NCBI RefSeq assembly: GCF_021800405.1 | Contig: NZ_CP084550.1 | Span: 1,240,001-1,304,000 of the forward strand | DNA length: 64,000 nucleotides | Direction: 5' to 3' | Source of the DNA: Arthrobacter sp. FW306-07-I | GTDB taxonomy: Bacteria > Actinomycetota > Actinomycetes > Actinomycetales > Micrococcaceae | Shown: positions 46,232 to 55,315 of the stretch, in pieces | Numbering within the stretch: the first letter of the stretch is position 1 | How the letters are laid out: each line of letters starts with the position of its first letter | Made by a program: the position numbers and the translations under genes | The notes under the pieces: model-generated | Told to the model about the DNA's origin: nothing | Seen by the model: only the letters and a program-made list of their open reading frames with translations | Databases searched by the model: none

Positions 46232-47682
46232 GGCGTATTCAACCGGTCGAAGCAACAGTTGCTATTGGGACTGAGCTTAGCTGGTCCGCGAAGGCTTCCG
46301 CTGGAGTGCGCCATCCTAAGACGCCGCGCGGCCGGTTGTTGATGATGTCGGCGACAGCTTGGATCTCTGGAGTGCTCCAGCGAGAGATGTCGGTGCCTTT
46401 CGGGAAGTACTGCCGAAGTAGCCCGTTGAGATGTTCATTGCTCCCGCGCTGCCACGGGCTCTTCGCATCGGCAAAATAGACCGGCAACCCGATTTCCTGC
46501 GTCAGAAGGGCGTGCGCGGACATCTCCTTCCCACGGTCCCACGTCAGGGAGCGGCGCAGATCCGCCGGCAGCACCTCGAAGGTCCGGACGAGTGCGTTCT
46601 TCATCGTGACCGCCCCGTAGCCAGCCAATGCAGGCCCATTCTTTGTCGGCTTGACCAGGCCGTAACCCTTCTGCCGAGGCAGATGAACGAGCATGGCGAA
46701 ACGCGTCGTGCGGTCGATCAGAGTCGCGATCGCTGACCGGTTGAGACCGATGATGAGATCTCCTTCCCAGTGGCCTGCGACTTTCCGCTCGTCGGCTTCG
46801 GCGGGTCTCTTCTTCAAGGTTGTGGCGTCGGTGACATGCGCCCAGGCTTGCTGACGTGTTCGCGCTCTTGGTGTGCGTTTCGTGCGCCCCCGGCGCAGGT
46901 GCCACGCCTGCTGCCTGGTCAGTCCGCCCCGGCCCGGAACGTAAAGGGCTTGGTAGATCGCTTCGTGCGAGATCCGCATCGTTGGATCATCCGGGAACTC
47001 GACCGGCAGACGTTTCGCGATCTGCTGAGGGCTCCACCCCCTCACCCATTCGCGGTCCTCCCTATGCGGTTTGTTCTTCCCGTCCCAGACCGGGCCGACC
47101 GGCCCCAAACGTTCTCCTCCGCCGGCTCTGACGTGTCCGCTGAGCTTGTCGTTGACGTAATCGCGGAGGCCCTCGTTCGTGATCAGCTTCGCGGTCTTTG
47201 GACGGCGGGCTCGTCGTTCGGCATGCCACTGCGCCGTCGAGGCCTTGTAGTCCAAGCGGTACGTTCTCGTCGACGCGTTCCGACGCAGCTCCCGCGAGAT
47301 CGTAGAGGGGCTTCGCCCCAGCCGGCGAGCGATCTCCCGCACCCCGCAGTCTTGCGCACGCCACAGTGCGATGTCCTCACGGTCGTTCGAGGACAGATAC
47401 CGCCCGGACAGTGTCGGGGCCAGCTGAGGATTCACACCGCCAGCGTGCAGGAACCAGCGATGCGCCACCGGTTCTGACACGCCTGCCGCAACGCCGGCGT
47501 CCCGGGTCTTCGCACCAGAGGCGATCGCGACCCAGAACCGCACCCTGTCCTCGCGCCAAGCCACCGACGGCCGACCCGGCGAAGGGATCTGCCCCCTATA
47601 CGCCCGTACCTGCTTCTGACGATTGCGAACCGACATCCAACACCTCCGTGACCAGGTGTTGCTTCGACCGGTTGAATACGCC
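46232..47682 (-). mobile_element. IS30-family element inserted in IS3 orfB
   Basis: A 1,451-bp element. The ends GGCGTATTCAACCGGTCG (continuing AAGCAACA) are perfect inverted repeats of about 26 bp. CTG at 46229-46231 and 47683-47685 is the 3-bp duplication (CAG on the coding strand). Perfect ends and an intact transposase imply a recent insertion. Confidence 0.92.
46239..47636 (-). CDS. IS30-family transposase
   Basis: A 465-residue DDE transposase. The N-terminal region has an HTH (GVREIARRLGRSPSTISRELRRN, about residues 95-118) typical of IS30. The catalytic domain begins with HWEGDLIIG (first Asp), then LTWDRGKEM (second Asp), then SPWQRGSNEHLNGLLRQYFPKGTD with the Glu and the IS30 C-terminal signature. 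The stop lies in the terminal repeat. The frame is intact, so it should be active. Confidence 0.95.
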   Translation of the reverse strand: MSVRNRQKQVRAYRGQIPSPGRPSVAWREDRVRFWVAIASGAKTRDAGVAAGVSEPVAHRWFLHAGGVNPQLAPTLSGRYLSSNDREDIALWRAQDCGVREIARRLGRSPSTISRELRRNASTRTYRLDYKASTAQWHAERRARRPKTAKLITNEGLRDYVNDKLSGHVRAGGGERLGPVGPVWDGKNKPHREDREWVRGWSPQQIAKRLPVEFPDDPTMRISHEAIYQALYVPGRGGLTRQQAWHLRRGRTKRTPRARTRQQAWAHVTDATTLKKRPAEADERKVAGHWEGDLIIGLNRSAIATLIDRTTRFAMLVHLPRQKGYGLVKPTKNGPALAGYGAVTMKNALVRTFEVLPADLRRSLTWDRGKEMSAHALLTQEIGLPVYFADAKSPWQRGSNEHLNGLLRQYFPKGTDISRWSTPEIQAVADIINNRPRGVLGWRTPAEAFADQLSSVPIATVASTG

Positions 47683-48225
47683 CTGGAATCCCTGGTCGGA
47701 GTGAACGAGGGGTTTCCGCCCGTCCGCTAGCGTGGCCAAGGCGCTGCGCAGCGAGGCGTTGGTCAGCTCCAAATTGGGGGACCTCCCGATGGCATAGGAG
47801 ATGATCTGCCGGTCAAATAGGTCCATGATCGGTGAGAGGTAGAGCTTCCGGTCACCCACGCTGAACTCGGTCACATCGGTCACCCACTTCTGGTTTGGGG
47901 CATCCGCTTCGAACTGGCGATTCAGCAGGTTCGGGGCCACAGCGCCCTGCTCGCCCTGGTACGAGTTGTACCGCTTCCTGCTCCGGACCTTGCAGACCAG
48001 CCGCAGGGAACGCATCAGCTTCAATACGGTCTTCTTAGCGACCGTCCACCCTTGCTTGAGCAGTTCAATATGGATCCGGCGGTGTCCGTACCGGCCATGG
48101 TTCTTCTCGAAAATCTCCGTGACAGCGGTCTTCAGAGAAGCCCGTGGATCTGGGCCTTGGAGGCGGGACTGGTGGTAGAAGAACGTGGACCGGGCTAACC
48201 CGGCTACGTCCAGGAGAACTTCCAA
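47683..48225 (-). pseudogene. IS3-family orfB, N-terminal fragment
   Basis: Encodes MEVLLDVAGLARSTFFYHQ and the HTH_21 domain (HGRYGHRRIHIELLKQG), then the integrase core with KWVTDVTEF (first Asp) and VHSDQGFQ (second Asp). The IS30 element interrupts just after GFQ. In this family orfB is made as a fusion with orfA by -1 frameshifting; a GGGAAAAG slip-like site lies near 48295-48303 at the orfA end, so the assigned start at 48225 may not be the real one. Confidence 0.88.
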
Positions 48226-48263
48226 GCGGTGTTCAGCCCTGAGAGCGATGACAGCGCGGACCT

Positions 48264-48752
48264 TTAGCGCTGTTCCCCGTCCCTCAAGGCGTTTACTTTT
48301 CCCAGAAAGGCAACCTCTGCCCGCAGGCGTTCGTTCTCACGGCGCAGCCGCTCTACCTCAGACTCAGGTTTCCTTGCCGTCCCAGGATTCGTCTTCGGAC
48401 GGCCCTTCGGCTTGGGCCGCAGCCCGTCCTCGCCTTCGGTCCGGTACTGACGCGCCCACTTCTCGAGCAACAGTGGAGAGGACAGCCCAAGCTCTTTCGC
48501 CAGGGCGACTTTGGGCTCACCCGCGCGGTATCGCTGCACAGCATCGAGTTTGAACTCAAACGAGAACACCGGTCGTGTCGGCTTCGCCACCAGCGTCGTA
48601 CCTCCGCGCGTCCGCCATCGACCATACAAACGTTTGATAGCACCCCTACCTACCCCGAGTCGGGTCGCTACCGCCCAAGCACCCCAACCCGTTTCAAACA
48701 ACGCTACCGCGGCCTCGCGCTGCTCCACGGACAACGAACTTCTCCCATGCAT
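48264..48752 (-). CDS. IS3-family orfA (HTH, transposase subunit)
   Basis: A 162-residue protein with two helix-turn-helix regions (GAWAVATRLGVGRGAIKRLYGRW; VALAKELGLSSPLLLEKWARQY) and a leucine-zipper-like C-terminus (SEVERLRRENERLRAEVAFLGKVNAL), as in IS150-type orfA proteins. It provides DNA binding and oligomerisation. The frame is intact, but its partner orfB is disrupted, so this copy cannot transpose itself. Confidence 0.9.
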   Translation of the reverse strand: MHGRSSLSVEQREAAVALFETGWGAWAVATRLGVGRGAIKRLYGRWRTRGGTTLVAKPTRPVFSFEFKLDAVQRYRAGEPKVALAKELGLSSPLLLEKWARQYRTEGEDGLRPKPKGRPKTNPGTARKPESEVERLRRENERLRAEVAFLGKVNALRDGEQR

Positions 48753-48865
48753 AAAACTGCTCCCCGAAAGTCAGAACTGATTTCTCAGTCCAACTTTCGG
48801 GGAGCAGTTCAATGGGACCGGGCCTTCCTGTTTGCCGGCTTTACCCGGCGGTTTTCAACGCTGTG

Positions 48866-49960
48866 TTACTTGGTGATCGGGCCGAGTACGGGATCGTCCT
48901 TGTAGGCCGTCTTGACGTTGGCGGAGGTCACGATAACCGGCTCCAGCAGGTAGGCGGGAACCACCTTGTTGCCGTTGTTGTAGGACTTGTCGTCGTTGAC
49001 CTCAGGCTTCTTGCCTGCCTGCAGGTCCTTGACCATGGTGATCGCGTGCTCAACGAGCTTGCGGGTGTCCTTGTTGATGGTGGAGTACTGCTCGCCTGCC
49101 AGGATGGACTTGACCGACTCAACCTCGGAGTCCTGGCCGGTGACTACCGGGATCGGCTTGCCGGCGGCCTTGACGGAGGTCAGGATCGCACGGGCCAGGG
49201 TGTCGTTGGGGGACAGGACGCCGTCCACGTTAGCGGTGGTGTAGCTGCCGCTGAGCAGGGTGTCCATGCGGCGCTGGGCGTTCTCTGCCTTCCAGCCCTG
49301 GGTAACGGCCTGCTCGAAGCTGGTCTGTCCGGAGACAACCTTGAGGGTGCCGTCGTCGATCTTGGGCTTCAGCACGCTCATGGCGCCGTTGAAGAACACC
49401 TTGGCGTTGGCATCGTCAGGCGAACCGGCGAACAGTTCGATGTTGTACGGACCGGTGGGCTTCTTTGCCTTCATTCCATCCAGCAGTGCCTGGCCCTGGA
49501 GCACACCGACCTTGTAGTTGTCGTAGGCCACGTAGTAGTCCACGTTGTCGGTGTTCAGCAGGAGGCGGTCGTAGGCGATCACGGTGGCGCCGGAGTCCTT
49601 GGCCTGCTTGAGCTGGGTGCCCAGCTGGGAGCCGTCGATGGCGCCCACGATGATGACCTTGGCACCCTTGGTGACCATGGCGCTGATCTGGTTCTGCTGC
49701 TCCGAAACGCCGCCGTTGGCGAACTGGACGTCAGCCTTGAACCCGGCGCCACTGAGGCCGTCGTTGAACAGCTTCTCGGCCAGGACCCAGTTTTCACTGG
49801 TCTTCTGCGGAAGGGCGACACCGATGGAGGAATTCTGGTCGAATCCTGCGGCGCTGCCGCTGGAGCCGCCGCTGGGCTCCGAGCGGCCGCAGCCCGTCAG
49901 CGCCAGTGCTGCGATGGCAGCAACCGCTGCGGCCTTTCCTGCTTTACCAAACATTTGCAT
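48866..49960 (-). CDS. chvE: Sugar ABC transporter substrate-binding lipoprotein, ChvE-like
   Basis: A 364-residue exported sugar-binding protein. The signal ends in a lipobox (ALTGC). It matches the ChvE/xylose-binding group of the periplasmic-binding-protein 4 family: SIGVALPQKTSENWVLAE, GAKVIIVGAIDG, VIAYDRLLLNTDNVDYYVAYDN, ELFAGSPDDANAK and VDGVLSPNDTLARAI. Likely ligands are xylose, arabinose, galactose or glucose. It is the third gene of the mmsA-mmsB-chvE order. The operon terminator was split by the IS3-family element, so readthrough toward that element may occur. Confidence 0.92.
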   Translation of the reverse strand: MQMFGKAGKAAAVAAIAALALTGCGRSEPSGGSSGSAAGFDQNSSIGVALPQKTSENWVLAEKLFNDGLSGAGFKADVQFANGGVSEQQNQISAMVTKGAKVIIVGAIDGSQLGTQLKQAKDSGATVIAYDRLLLNTDNVDYYVAYDNYKVGVLQGQALLDGMKAKKPTGPYNIELFAGSPDDANAKVFFNGAMSVLKPKIDDGTLKVVSGQTSFEQAVTQGWKAENAQRRMDTLLSGSYTTANVDGVLSPNDTLARAILTSVKAAGKPIPVVTGQDSEVESVKSILAGEQYSTINKDTRKLVEHAITMVKDLQAGKKPEVNDDKSYNNGNKVVPAYLLEPVIVTSANVKTAYKDDPVLGPITK

Positions 49961-50009
49961 TGTTGGTTCTCTTTCTTTGTGTGATGGAACGGTATTCAGG
50001 CTGCAAACT

Positions 50010-51293
50010 TCAGGCTTCCCTGGCGATCGCTTCCTTGGTGGAGGTGGTTTCGTCGGGCTGGATGGGGTTGCTGGGCCCGGAAGTGGGGCGGTTCATGTTC
50101 CGGGTCAGCATGCCGATGATGGACCGCTTGCCCTGGGTCTTGTTGTAGACGTCGAAGGCTACGGCGATCAGGAGCACCAGGCCCTTGATGATCTGGGTGA
50201 GGTCGGCACCGACGCCCAGGAGCTGCAGGCCGTTGTTGAGCACTGCCATGACCAGGCCACCGATGATGGAGCCGACCACGGTGCCCACGCCGCCGGTCAC
50301 GGCCGCGCCGCCGATGAAGACTGCCGCGATGGCGTCCAGTTCCCAGCCGACGCCGTCGAACGGGCCCGAGGCGGTGGAGCGGCCCACGAAGATCATGCCG
50401 GCCAGGCCGGCCAGGATGGACATGTTCATCATGACCAGGAAGTTGACCTTCTTGGACTGGACACCGGAGAGTTCGGCTGCGTGGCGGTTGCCACCGACGG
50501 CGTAAACGTGGCGGCCCAGGATGGTGCGGGACGAGATGAAGCCGTAAATCAGCACCAGGACGGCCAGGATCAAGCCGGGGATGGGGAAGGATGTGCCCGG
50601 ACGGCCGGTGGCGAACAGGTACGTGGCGTAGAGGATGGCGGCGCAGATGAGCACCAGCTTCAGCACGGTCACCCACATCTCGGGTACTTCGGCGCCCAGC
50701 GCTTTGGCCCGGGCACGGGAGCGCAGTTCGCCCCACACCACGAAGACTACGGCGGCGATGCCCAGCAGGAGTGTCAGGTTGTTGAACCCGGTGTCGGGTC
50801 CCACCTCTGGAAGGTAGCCGGAACCGATGTACTGGAAGTCGGTGGGTACCGGGATGGTGTTGGACTTGCCCACGAACTGGTTGAAGCCGCGGAAGAGGAG
50901 CATGCCGGCCAGGGTCACGATGAAGGCCGGGATGCCAACATAAGCTGTCCACCAGCCTTGCCAGGCGCCGATGACGGCACCGAGGACCAGGCCCAGGAGG
51001 ATCCCGGCCCACCAGGGGATTCCCCAGTCGCGGAGGGCCAGGGCGACGGTGACGCCGACGAATGCGGCGACCGAGCCGACGGAGAGGTCGATATGGCCGG
51101 CGATGATCACCAGCACCATGCCGATGGCCAGGATCAGGATGTAGGAGTTGCCGTTGAAGAGGTTGATGACGTTGCCGGGAGTCAGGGTCCGGCCTTCGGT
51201 GGCGAACTGGAAGAAGATGATCAGGGCCACGAGGGCGAAGATCATGCCGAATTGGCGGGTGTTTCCGCCAAACAGCTTTTTGAGGGCGTTCAT
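50010..51293 (-). CDS. mmsB: Multiple-monosaccharide ABC transporter permease
   Basis: A 427-residue permease with about ten to twelve helices, longer than simple RbsC-type permeases and typical of the MmsB/GguB/XylH group. Signatures: GMVLVIIAGHIDLSVGSV (early), PAFIVTLAGMLLFRG, and a late GGAAVTGGVGTVVGSIIGG region. It lies between the ATPase (44 bp) and the binding protein (49 bp) on the same strand. Confidence 0.92.
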   Translation of the reverse strand: MNALKKLFGGNTRQFGMIFALVALIIFFQFATEGRTLTPGNVINLFNGNSYILILAIGMVLVIIAGHIDLSVGSVAAFVGVTVALALRDWGIPWWAGILLGLVLGAVIGAWQGWWTAYVGIPAFIVTLAGMLLFRGFNQFVGKSNTIPVPTDFQYIGSGYLPEVGPDTGFNNLTLLLGIAAVVFVVWGELRSRARAKALGAEVPEMWVTVLKLVLICAAILYATYLFATGRPGTSFPIPGLILAVLVLIYGFISSRTILGRHVYAVGGNRHAAELSGVQSKKVNFLVMMNMSILAGLAGMIFVGRSTASGPFDGVGWELDAIAAVFIGGAAVTGGVGTVVGSIIGGLVMAVLNNGLQLLGVGADLTQIIKGLVLLIAVAFDVYNKTQGKRSIIGMLTRNMNRPTSGPSNPIQPDETTSTKEAIAREA

Positions 51294-51337
51294 GGTGTCA
51301 GTCCTTGTGTCCGGAAGGTTCTGGATGGGCCAGAGGG

Positions 51338-52897
51338 TCAGGCGGCTTTTCGGGTGGCGGAGGTCATCAGCTTCATCAGGCTTTCCTGGCTGGCCTCTTC
51401 TTTGGTCAGGACACCGGTGATGGCGCCTTCGAAGATGGTGTAGATGCGGTCGGACAGGCCCAGGAGTTCGGGCAGCTCGGAGGAGATGACGATGACTCCC
51501 TTGCCCTGGTTTGCCAGTTGCTGGATGATCCCGTAGATCTCGTACTTGGCCCCGACGTCAATGCCGCGGGTGGGTTCGTCGAGGATCAGCAGGTCCGGGT
51601 CGGTGAACATCCACTTGGCCAGCACAACCTTCTGCTGGTTGCCGCCGGACAGCTTGGCCACGCCTTCCTCCACGGACGGCGTCTTGGTACGCAGCGACTT
51701 GCGGTACTGCTCGGCCACGGTGAACTCCTGGTTGGGGTCCACTACCGAGTTGTGGCTGATCTTCTTCAGGGCGGCTGACACGGTGGTGGTCTTGATGTCA
51801 TCAAGGAGGTTCAAACCCAGCGACTTGCGGTCCTCGGTGACGTATCCCAGTCCGGCGTCGATGGCCTGGCGGACGTTCTTAAGGACGATCTCCTTGCCGT
51901 CCTTGTAGATGTGGCCGTCGATGAAGCGTCCATAGGAGCGGCCGAAGACGGAACGGGCCAGCTCGGTGCGGCCGGCGCCCATGAGCCCTGCGAAGCCCAC
52001 GATTTCCCCGCGGCGGACGTAGAAGCTGGAGTTCTTGCAGACCAACCTGTCCTGGACTGCGGGGTGGCCAACGGTCCAGTTCTTGACCTCGAAGAACACT
52101 TCCCCGATCTTGGGGGTGTGTTCCGGGAAGCGGGATTCCAGGGTGCGGCCGACCATGCCCTTGATGATGCGGTCCTCGTCTACGCCATCCTTCTTCACAT
52201 CCAGCGTCTCGATCGACTTGCCGTCACGGATGATCGTGATGGAATCGGCAATTTGCTCGATCTCGTTGAGCTTGTGCGAAATGATGATCGAGGTGATGCC
52301 CTTTGCCTTGAGCCCAAGGATGAGGTCCAGCAGGTGCTGCGAATCAGATTCGTTCAGCGCGGCCGTGGGCTCGTCCAGGATGAGGATCTTCACGGACTTG
52401 TTCAGCGCCTTGGCAATTTCCACCAGCTGCTGCTTGCCGACGCCGATTTCCTTGATGGGGGTGTCGGGGTCTTCCCGCAGGCCGACGCGTGCCAGGAGGT
52501 CCAGCGACCGCAGGCGGGCCTCGGCCCAGTTGATGACGCCCCGCTTGGTGGGTTCATTGCCCAGGAAGATGTTTTCCATGATGGACAGCTCGGGGATCAG
52601 CGCCAGTTCCTGGTGGATGATCACGATGCCGGCGTGCTCGCTGGCCCGGATGTCCCGGAACTGCTGGACCTGCCCCTGATAGACGATGTCGCCGTCGTAG
52701 CTTCCGTACGGGTACACACCGGACAGGACCTTCATGAGGGTGGACTTGCCGGCCCCGTTTTCGCCGCAAATAGCGTGGACCTCGCCGGCCTTTACCCGAA
52801 GGCTTACGTCCGACAAGGCTTTAACGCCGGGGAATTCCTTGGTGATGGACCGCATCTCGAGGATGACCGGGTCCGTGTGCGTGGTCTGGGACGTCAT
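51338..52897 (-). CDS. mmsA: Multiple-monosaccharide ABC transporter ATPase (two ABC domains)
   Basis: A 519-residue tandem ATPase of the sugar-import (CUT2) class. Domain 1 has Walker [25 protein letters not shown] and Walker [11 protein letters not shown]. Domain 2 has GLMGAGRTE, as is usual for the degenerate second site, then [14 protein letters not shown] and [13 protein letters not shown]. The ATG at 52897 has GGAGGG upstream; the longer frame is rejected. First gene of the operon, with a shared 17-bp motif upstream of it. Confidence 0.93.
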   Translation of the reverse strand: MTSQTTHTDPVILEMRSITKEFPGVKALSDVSLRVKAGEVHAICGENGAGKSTLMKVLSGVYPYGSYDGDIVYQGQVQQFRDIRASEHAGIVIIHQELALIPELSIMENIFLGNEPTKRGVINWAEARLRSLDLLARVGLREDPDTPIKEIGVGKQQLVEIAKALNKSVKILILDEPTAALNESDSQHLLDLILGLKAKGITSIIISHKLNEIEQIADSITIIRDGKSIETLDVKKDGVDEDRIIKGMVGRTLESRFPEHTPKIGEVFFEVKNWTVGHPAVQDRLVCKNSSFYVRRGEIVGFAGLMGAGRTELARSVFGRSYGRFIDGHIYKDGKEIVLKNVRQAIDAGLGYVTEDRKSLGLNLLDDIKTTTVSAALKKISHNSVVDPNQEFTVAEQYRKSLRTKTPSVEEGVAKLSGGNQQKVVLAKWMFTDPDLLILDEPTRGIDVGAKYEIYGIIQQLANQGKGVIVISSELPELLGLSDRIYTIFEGAITGVLTKEEASQESLMKLMTSATRKAA

Positions 52898-52992
52898 GAG
52901 CCCTAACCCTCCAATGCAATGACTTCTTTGTCCGGCCGGCAAAGCGCAGGGCCGTCTGAACCAAAAGTAAACTGGATCACAGCCATTGTCGT

Positions 52993-53009
52993 CAAGTCTT
53001 TAACGCAAT
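52993..53009. promoter_or_regulatory. Possible ROK-repressor operator upstream of mmsA
   Basis: GTCAAGTCTTTAACGCA matches GTCAAGAAGTTAACGCA at 54252-54268 in 14 of 17 positions. The first copy lies about 100 bp before mmsA, the second 33-49 bp before the ROK gene, so one factor could control both. Confidence 0.6.
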
Positions 53010-53028
53010 TGCCGGATAACGAAATGGT

Positions 53029-54219
53029 CTAGGACTTCCGGATCCCCGCATGCTGGAAGACCAGCGCTGCTGCCCCGAGGGCCTCCGCGCGGTCGCCGAG
53101 CGAGGACATGGTCAGGGTGGTGGTTTCGCCGATCACGGGCACTGCATGCCGGATCAGGCCCCTCCGGATAGGGTCCAACAGGAGGTCCCCGAGGCCGGCC
53201 AGGGGACCGCCCACCACGATGACCTCGGGGTTGATTAGGTTGGCCACATTGCCCAGCGCGCGGCCCACGGCCAGGCCCGCATCGTCGACCACGCGGAGGG
53301 TGGCGGAGTCCCGGTTCAGGGCCTTGCGGACGATGTCAGCGGGCGTCAGGGGAGGGTCGTCGCCGCGGCTGAGGAGCTCGATCATGGTGGTGGTGGATGC
53401 AATGGTTTCCAGGCAGCCGCGGTTGCCGCAGCGGCACACCAGGCCCTGCTCATGAATGGTGGCATGGCCGATTTCGCCGGTGATCCCCACGTTGCCGTAA
53501 TAGGGGGCCCCGTTGAGGATCAGGCCCGCGCCGATGCCGGATCCGATCTTCAGGAACAGCAGGTTACTGACCCCGGAATGCTGCCCCCAGGTCACCTCGG
53601 ACCACGCGCCCAGATTGGCGTCATTGTCAACAAAGACGGGGATTCTCAAGGTTTCCTCAAGATGCTGAAGGATGTTGATGCCCACCCATTCGGGAAGGAT
53701 GGCCCCCTGCGCCACCGTCCCGGTCCGGCGGTCGATAGGGCCGGGAATACCGACGCCGGCACCCACCACAGAGGACCGGTCCACGCCGCTTTCGCGCAGG
53801 AGTTTCTCCAGCAGGGCCACGGCCGCCTGGATGCCGTCATCCGCTTGGTGGCCCAGCGGGAGCATCACCGATTCCTCGGCGATGACGTGGTAGCTGAGCG
53901 AGGCCAGGACCACCCTTAGGTGGCGCCGGCCGAAGTCGATTCCGACGGCGACGGCGCCGTTGCTGTTCAGCCGCACGTTCAGAGCACGCCGGCCCGAACT
54001 GGTGATGGGTTCAGTGGATGCCAGGCCGGAGTCGAGCATGATTTTGACAATGTTCGAGACGGTGGCGGTGGACAGCCCAGTTTGCCGGGCGAGCTCCGCC
54101 TGCGTGGAGGGGCCGCCCATCAGAGTCTCGATAATCCGCTGCTGGTTCAGCTGCCGCAGCGCGGACTGGGACCCGGGATTCTTGGGCTTGCTCTTCGTTG
54201 AGCGCGGGGGTGCGGACAT
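53029..54219 (-). CDS. ROK-family transcriptional repressor (XylR/NagC-like)
   Basis: A 396-residue regulator. An N-terminal winged HTH (residues 20-75: AELARQTGLSTATVSNIVKIML) is fused to a ROK sugar-kinase-like domain. The domain shows VGIDFGRRHLRV, GVGIPGPID, FVDNDANLGAWSE, and the zinc/sugar site GEIGHATIHEQGLVCRCGNRGCLE, with the Cys-X-Cys-X4-Cys zinc ligands. It lies beside and upstream of the sugar ABC operon on the same strand with a separate promoter. It likely represses the importer until sugar binds. Confidence 0.92.
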   Translation of the reverse strand: MSAPPRSTKSKPKNPGSQSALRQLNQQRIIETLMGGPSTQAELARQTGLSTATVSNIVKIMLDSGLASTEPITSSGRRALNVRLNSNGAVAVGIDFGRRHLRVVLASLSYHVIAEESVMLPLGHQADDGIQAAVALLEKLLRESGVDRSSVVGAGVGIPGPIDRRTGTVAQGAILPEWVGINILQHLEETLRIPVFVDNDANLGAWSEVTWGQHSGVSNLLFLKIGSGIGAGLILNGAPYYGNVGITGEIGHATIHEQGLVCRCGNRGCLETIASTTTMIELLSRGDDPPLTPADIVRKALNRDSATLRVVDDAGLAVGRALGNVANLINPEVIVVGGPLAGLGDLLLDPIRRGLIRHAVPVIGETTTLTMSSLGDRAEALGAAALVFQHAGIRKS

Positions 54220-54251
54220 GCTAAGAACATTGCCCTATTGCTGCGCTTGTA

Positions 54252-54268
54252 GTCAAGAAGTTAACGCA
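54252..54268. promoter_or_regulatory. Possible ROK-repressor operator, second copy
   Basis: GTCAAGAAGTTAACGCA, the partner of the motif at 52993. It sits in the promoter region of the ROK gene, suggesting autoregulation. The hydrolase gene on the other strand starts 189 bp further right. Confidence 0.55.
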
Positions 54269-54456
54269 TGGCCGCCTGTGCAGTAGTGGACAAGCACCCG
54301 GCCCAAGGCAAGCGGGGCCCCCGTGCATTCTGTCCCGGACGCCAGGCTGGCGGGTCCAAACGACCCGGCGGACTCCCGGAAGGGCTGTCTAGGCTGGAAG
54401 GCAGAACACTTACGAACAGCCATTCCCCGCGGAGAGGCATACAGAAGGTGGTAACG

Positions 54457-55311
54457 ATGCTGCTGTCCGTCCTGCAGGCGAATGCCGCGGTCCTGGACGT
54501 CGAGGCCAATCTCCGGACGGTGGATGATGCCGCACGCCGGGCTGCCACAGCTGGGGCGGACCTGCTGCTCACGCCGGAGTTGTTTCCGGTGGGCTACGCC
54601 CCGCTCAGGCTGCGATCCGAACTGGACCCGGCAAGCCTTCCCGCCATCCGTGCGCAGCTGGCCGACATCGCCCGCCGGAACGGAATTGCGCTCGTCTACA
54701 GCCTGCCCTCCGTCGCCGGCGGCGAAGCCGGCGCCTCCGCCCAAGGCCGCGACTGGCACATTTCCGCAACCTTGGTCGACGCTACCGGCACCGAGCTCCT
54801 GTCCTACGCCAAGGTGCACCTCTTCGGCGGCGAGGAGCGCAAGGCCTTCGTGGCAGCCGCTGAACCCCCCGCCGTCGTCACCTTCAAGGGCGTGCGCACC
54901 TCCCTGCTGATCTGCTACGACATTGAATTCCCGGAGGCCGCCAGGGCGGCAGCTGCCCGGGGCGCCGAACTGCTCCTGGTGCCCACCGCCCTGTCCATAG
55001 GCTTCGACGCCGTGCCGCAGGTGCTGATCCGTGCCCGCGCCTTGGAAAGCCAGCTGAACGTGGCCTATGCCAACCACTGCGGAATCGAGGACGCCTACTC
55101 GTTCGGGGGCGGAAGCGTCGTGGCCGGCCCCGACGGCGCGGTCCTCGCCTCCGGTGGCGGCGGCCCGGAACTGCTGTTTGCCCAGGTGGGCACCGAGACC
55201 GTACACGCAGCACGGGAAGAGGTGCCATACATGAGGGAGCGCCGGCCTGAGCTGTACCGGGAGTGGGAGGGGCGCCTGGCCGAGGGTGCCGATACCGCGG
55301 ACGGTGCCTAA
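54457..55311 (+). CDS. Carbon-nitrogen hydrolase (amidase/nitrilase superfamily)
   Basis: A 284-residue cytoplasmic enzyme with the complete catalytic set of the superfamily: Glu41 in TPELFP, Lys119 in YAKVHLF and Cys153 in ICYDIEFPE. The ATG at 54457 has AAGGTGG upstream; an in-frame extension to 54268 is not protein-like. It groups by sequence feel with omega-amidase/aminopentanamidase-type members rather than aliphatic nitrilases. Together with the flavin monooxygenase-like gene at 59771 it could hydrolyse the amide product of an amino-acid 2-monooxygenase. Converging with pucR. Confidence 0.88.
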   Translation: MLLSVLQANAAVLDVEANLRTVDDAARRAATAGADLLLTPELFPVGYAPLRLRSELDPASLPAIRAQLADIARRNGIALVYSLPSVAGGEAGASAQGRDWHISATLVDATGTELLSYAKVHLFGGEERKAFVAAAEPPAVVTFKGVRTSLLICYDIEFPEAARAAAARGAELLLVPTALSIGFDAVPQVLIRARALESQLNVAYANHCGIEDAYSFGGGSVVAGPDGAVLASGGGGPELLFAQVGTETVHAAREEVPYMRERRPELYREWEGRLAEGADTADGA

Positions 55312-55315
55312 GCCG

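Larger units (their letters stand above)
44971..48811 (-). mobile_element. IS3-family element with apparent passenger gene, interrupted by IS30
   Basis: The ends are matching inverted repeats: TGAACCGGTCCCCGAAAG on the left and its near reverse complement on the right (TGAACTGCTCCCCGAAAG read inward), continuing TTGGACT in both. A 3-bp duplication ATG flanks it. It contains orfA, orfB (cut in two by an IS30-family element) and a 687-bp gene of unknown function beyond orfB. Without the IS30 part it is about 2.4 kb, much longer than usual for IS3 (about 1.2-1.6 kb). Both ends also fold into local hairpins. Confidence 0.8.

Noticed and set aside
46094..46342. Short plus-strand frames within the IS3/IS30 junction
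   Set aside because: They run across the IS boundary and antisense to transposase fragments.
49584..51443. 619-residue plus-strand frame opposite the sugar permease
   Set aside because: Antisense shadow; acidic low-complexity product without motifs.
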